This document shows positions 6,218 through 6,696 of a DNA stretch of 6,696 nt, piece by piece. The stretch is taken from assembly GCA_947178565.1 (NCBI GenBank), contig CAMWYV010000062.1, positions 1-6,696 of the forward strand, in the 5' to 3' direction. Position 1 is the stretch's first letter, and the number at the start of each line of letters is the position of its first letter. This stretch comes from an uncultured Porphyromonadaceae bacterium. Its GTDB lineage: Bacteria; Bacteroidota; Bacteroidia; Bacteroidales; Muribaculaceae. The notes beneath the pieces were generated by a model, which was given only the letters and a program-made list of their open reading frames with translations, had not been told where the DNA came from and did not search any database. The translations under genes and the position numbers were made by a program.

Positions 6218-6696
6218 TTATTTTATATCCACACTTGCTCCGGGTGTATATATAAAATGAATGTCTGAACTATCTCCGGGAATAGTGCTCAGAAAAGTTT
6301 TTGCCTCATCTTTCATTCCCCAGAAATGCATCGGGAAGAAATTATCTACCTTTATATCCGTAAGAAACTCCCTGGCGCCTTCGCCAAAGTCGGTTCCCAT
6401 TCTGGGATCGACCGGAAACATTGCGATGTATATAGTCGGATTCTCGCCTGATATACTGTTCAATGCCTTTTTAAAAGCCAGCTCAGATTTCTTGACTTCT
6501 GTTGAATCTGAATCATCTTTCCAGTGCCACAGGTTCAGGTCTCCTGCATGAAAGATTTTCTTACCTCCGGAGGTCTCTATCATGAAACTTACCCCACTGT
6601 CAGTAGAGGGATATGCTACAACACTTATGCCTCCGGGAAGACCCTCTATCCGGTCTCCGGCACTCATTCCGGCAACTTCAAGAGTCGAAGGAATAT
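6218..6696 (-). CDS. MBL-fold metallo-hydrolase, C-terminal part, cut by right edge
   Basis: The - strand frame ends at TAA 6218-6220 and stays open through the right edge, giving about 158 visible residues. The ATG at 6665-6667 is internal, because the codons before it (IPSTLEVAG) continue the fold. The visible half shows the metallo-beta-lactamase pattern: a strand pair VVAYPSTDSGVSFMIE, then IFHAGDLNLWHW with the bridging metal ligand Asp52, then FPVDPRMG, and FFPMHFWG with the last ligand His123. The N-terminal HxHxDH motif would lie beyond the window. The AGDLN-W-W and DPR-to-MH-WG combination matches a group of small stand-alone MBL hydrolases (related to COG2220/UlaG) of about 220-240 residues seen in gut anaerobes. 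Their substrate is not known to me. It converges on nagB and shares its terminator. There is no sequence sign that the two act together. Confidence 0.85.
   Translation of the reverse strand, partial: IPSTLEVAGMSAGDRIEGLPGGISVVAYPSTDSGVSFMIETSGGKKIFHAGDLNLWHWKDDSDSTEVKKSELAFKKALNSISGENPTIYIAMFPVDPRMGTDFGEGAREFLTDIKVDNFFPMHFWGMKDEAKTFLSTIPGDSSDIHFIYTPGASVDIK

Noticed and set aside
6218..6667. ATG at 6665-6667 as the true start of the MBL-fold gene
   Set aside because: The frame stays open upstream with family-like residues, and a gene starting here would lack the HxHxDH metal motif.
1..6696. CRISPR array, transposon ends, toxin-antitoxin pair, defence island or biosynthetic cluster
   Set aside because: No regularly spaced repeats, transposase motifs, target-site duplications or defence domains were seen. 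The window is mostly conserved housekeeping genes.

Overview
The window looks like ordinary chromosome from a Bacteroidota species, most likely order Bacteroidales. Three things point there. The promoters fit the Bacteroidota -7 consensus TAnnTTTG. The genes lack Shine-Dalgarno sequences and have A/T-rich leaders. The TypA, TsaD and NagB proteins read like Bacteroidales versions. A Muribaculaceae-like gut commensal would fit, but that is a guess.

Layout from left to right: (1) the 3' part of nfo (endonuclease IV, + strand), cut by the left edge; (2) a small membrane-anchored protein on the - strand that resembles the uncharacterised Bacteroidales family I know as DUF6808, with its own promoter, whose 3' end overlaps nfo by 15 bp; (3) typA/bipA on the - strand, ending in a clear intrinsic terminator; (4) a short divergent control region of about 120-140 bp with back-to-back -7 boxes; (5) tsaD and cinA on the + strand, 7 bp apart and probably one transcript; (6) nagB on the + strand with its own promoter; (7) a 46-bp perfect palindrome that can terminate transcription in both directions; (8) the 3' part of an MBL-fold metallo-hydrolase gene on the - strand, cut by the right edge.

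The genes do mainly housekeeping work: abasic-site DNA repair (nfo), ribosome-associated GTPase function (typA), tRNA t6A modification (tsaD), pyridine nucleotide salvage (cinA) and amino sugar catabolism (nagB). They do not form one pathway. Catalytic residues are intact wherever they can be seen. I found no mobile element, CRISPR array, tRNA, rRNA or defence system, and no convincing new multi-gene system. The items most worth a second look are the DUF6808-like protein, the tsaD leader (5' hairpin plus an out-of-frame overlapping small ORF), the overlapping typA/tsaD promoters, and the competing inverted repeats between cinA and nagB.
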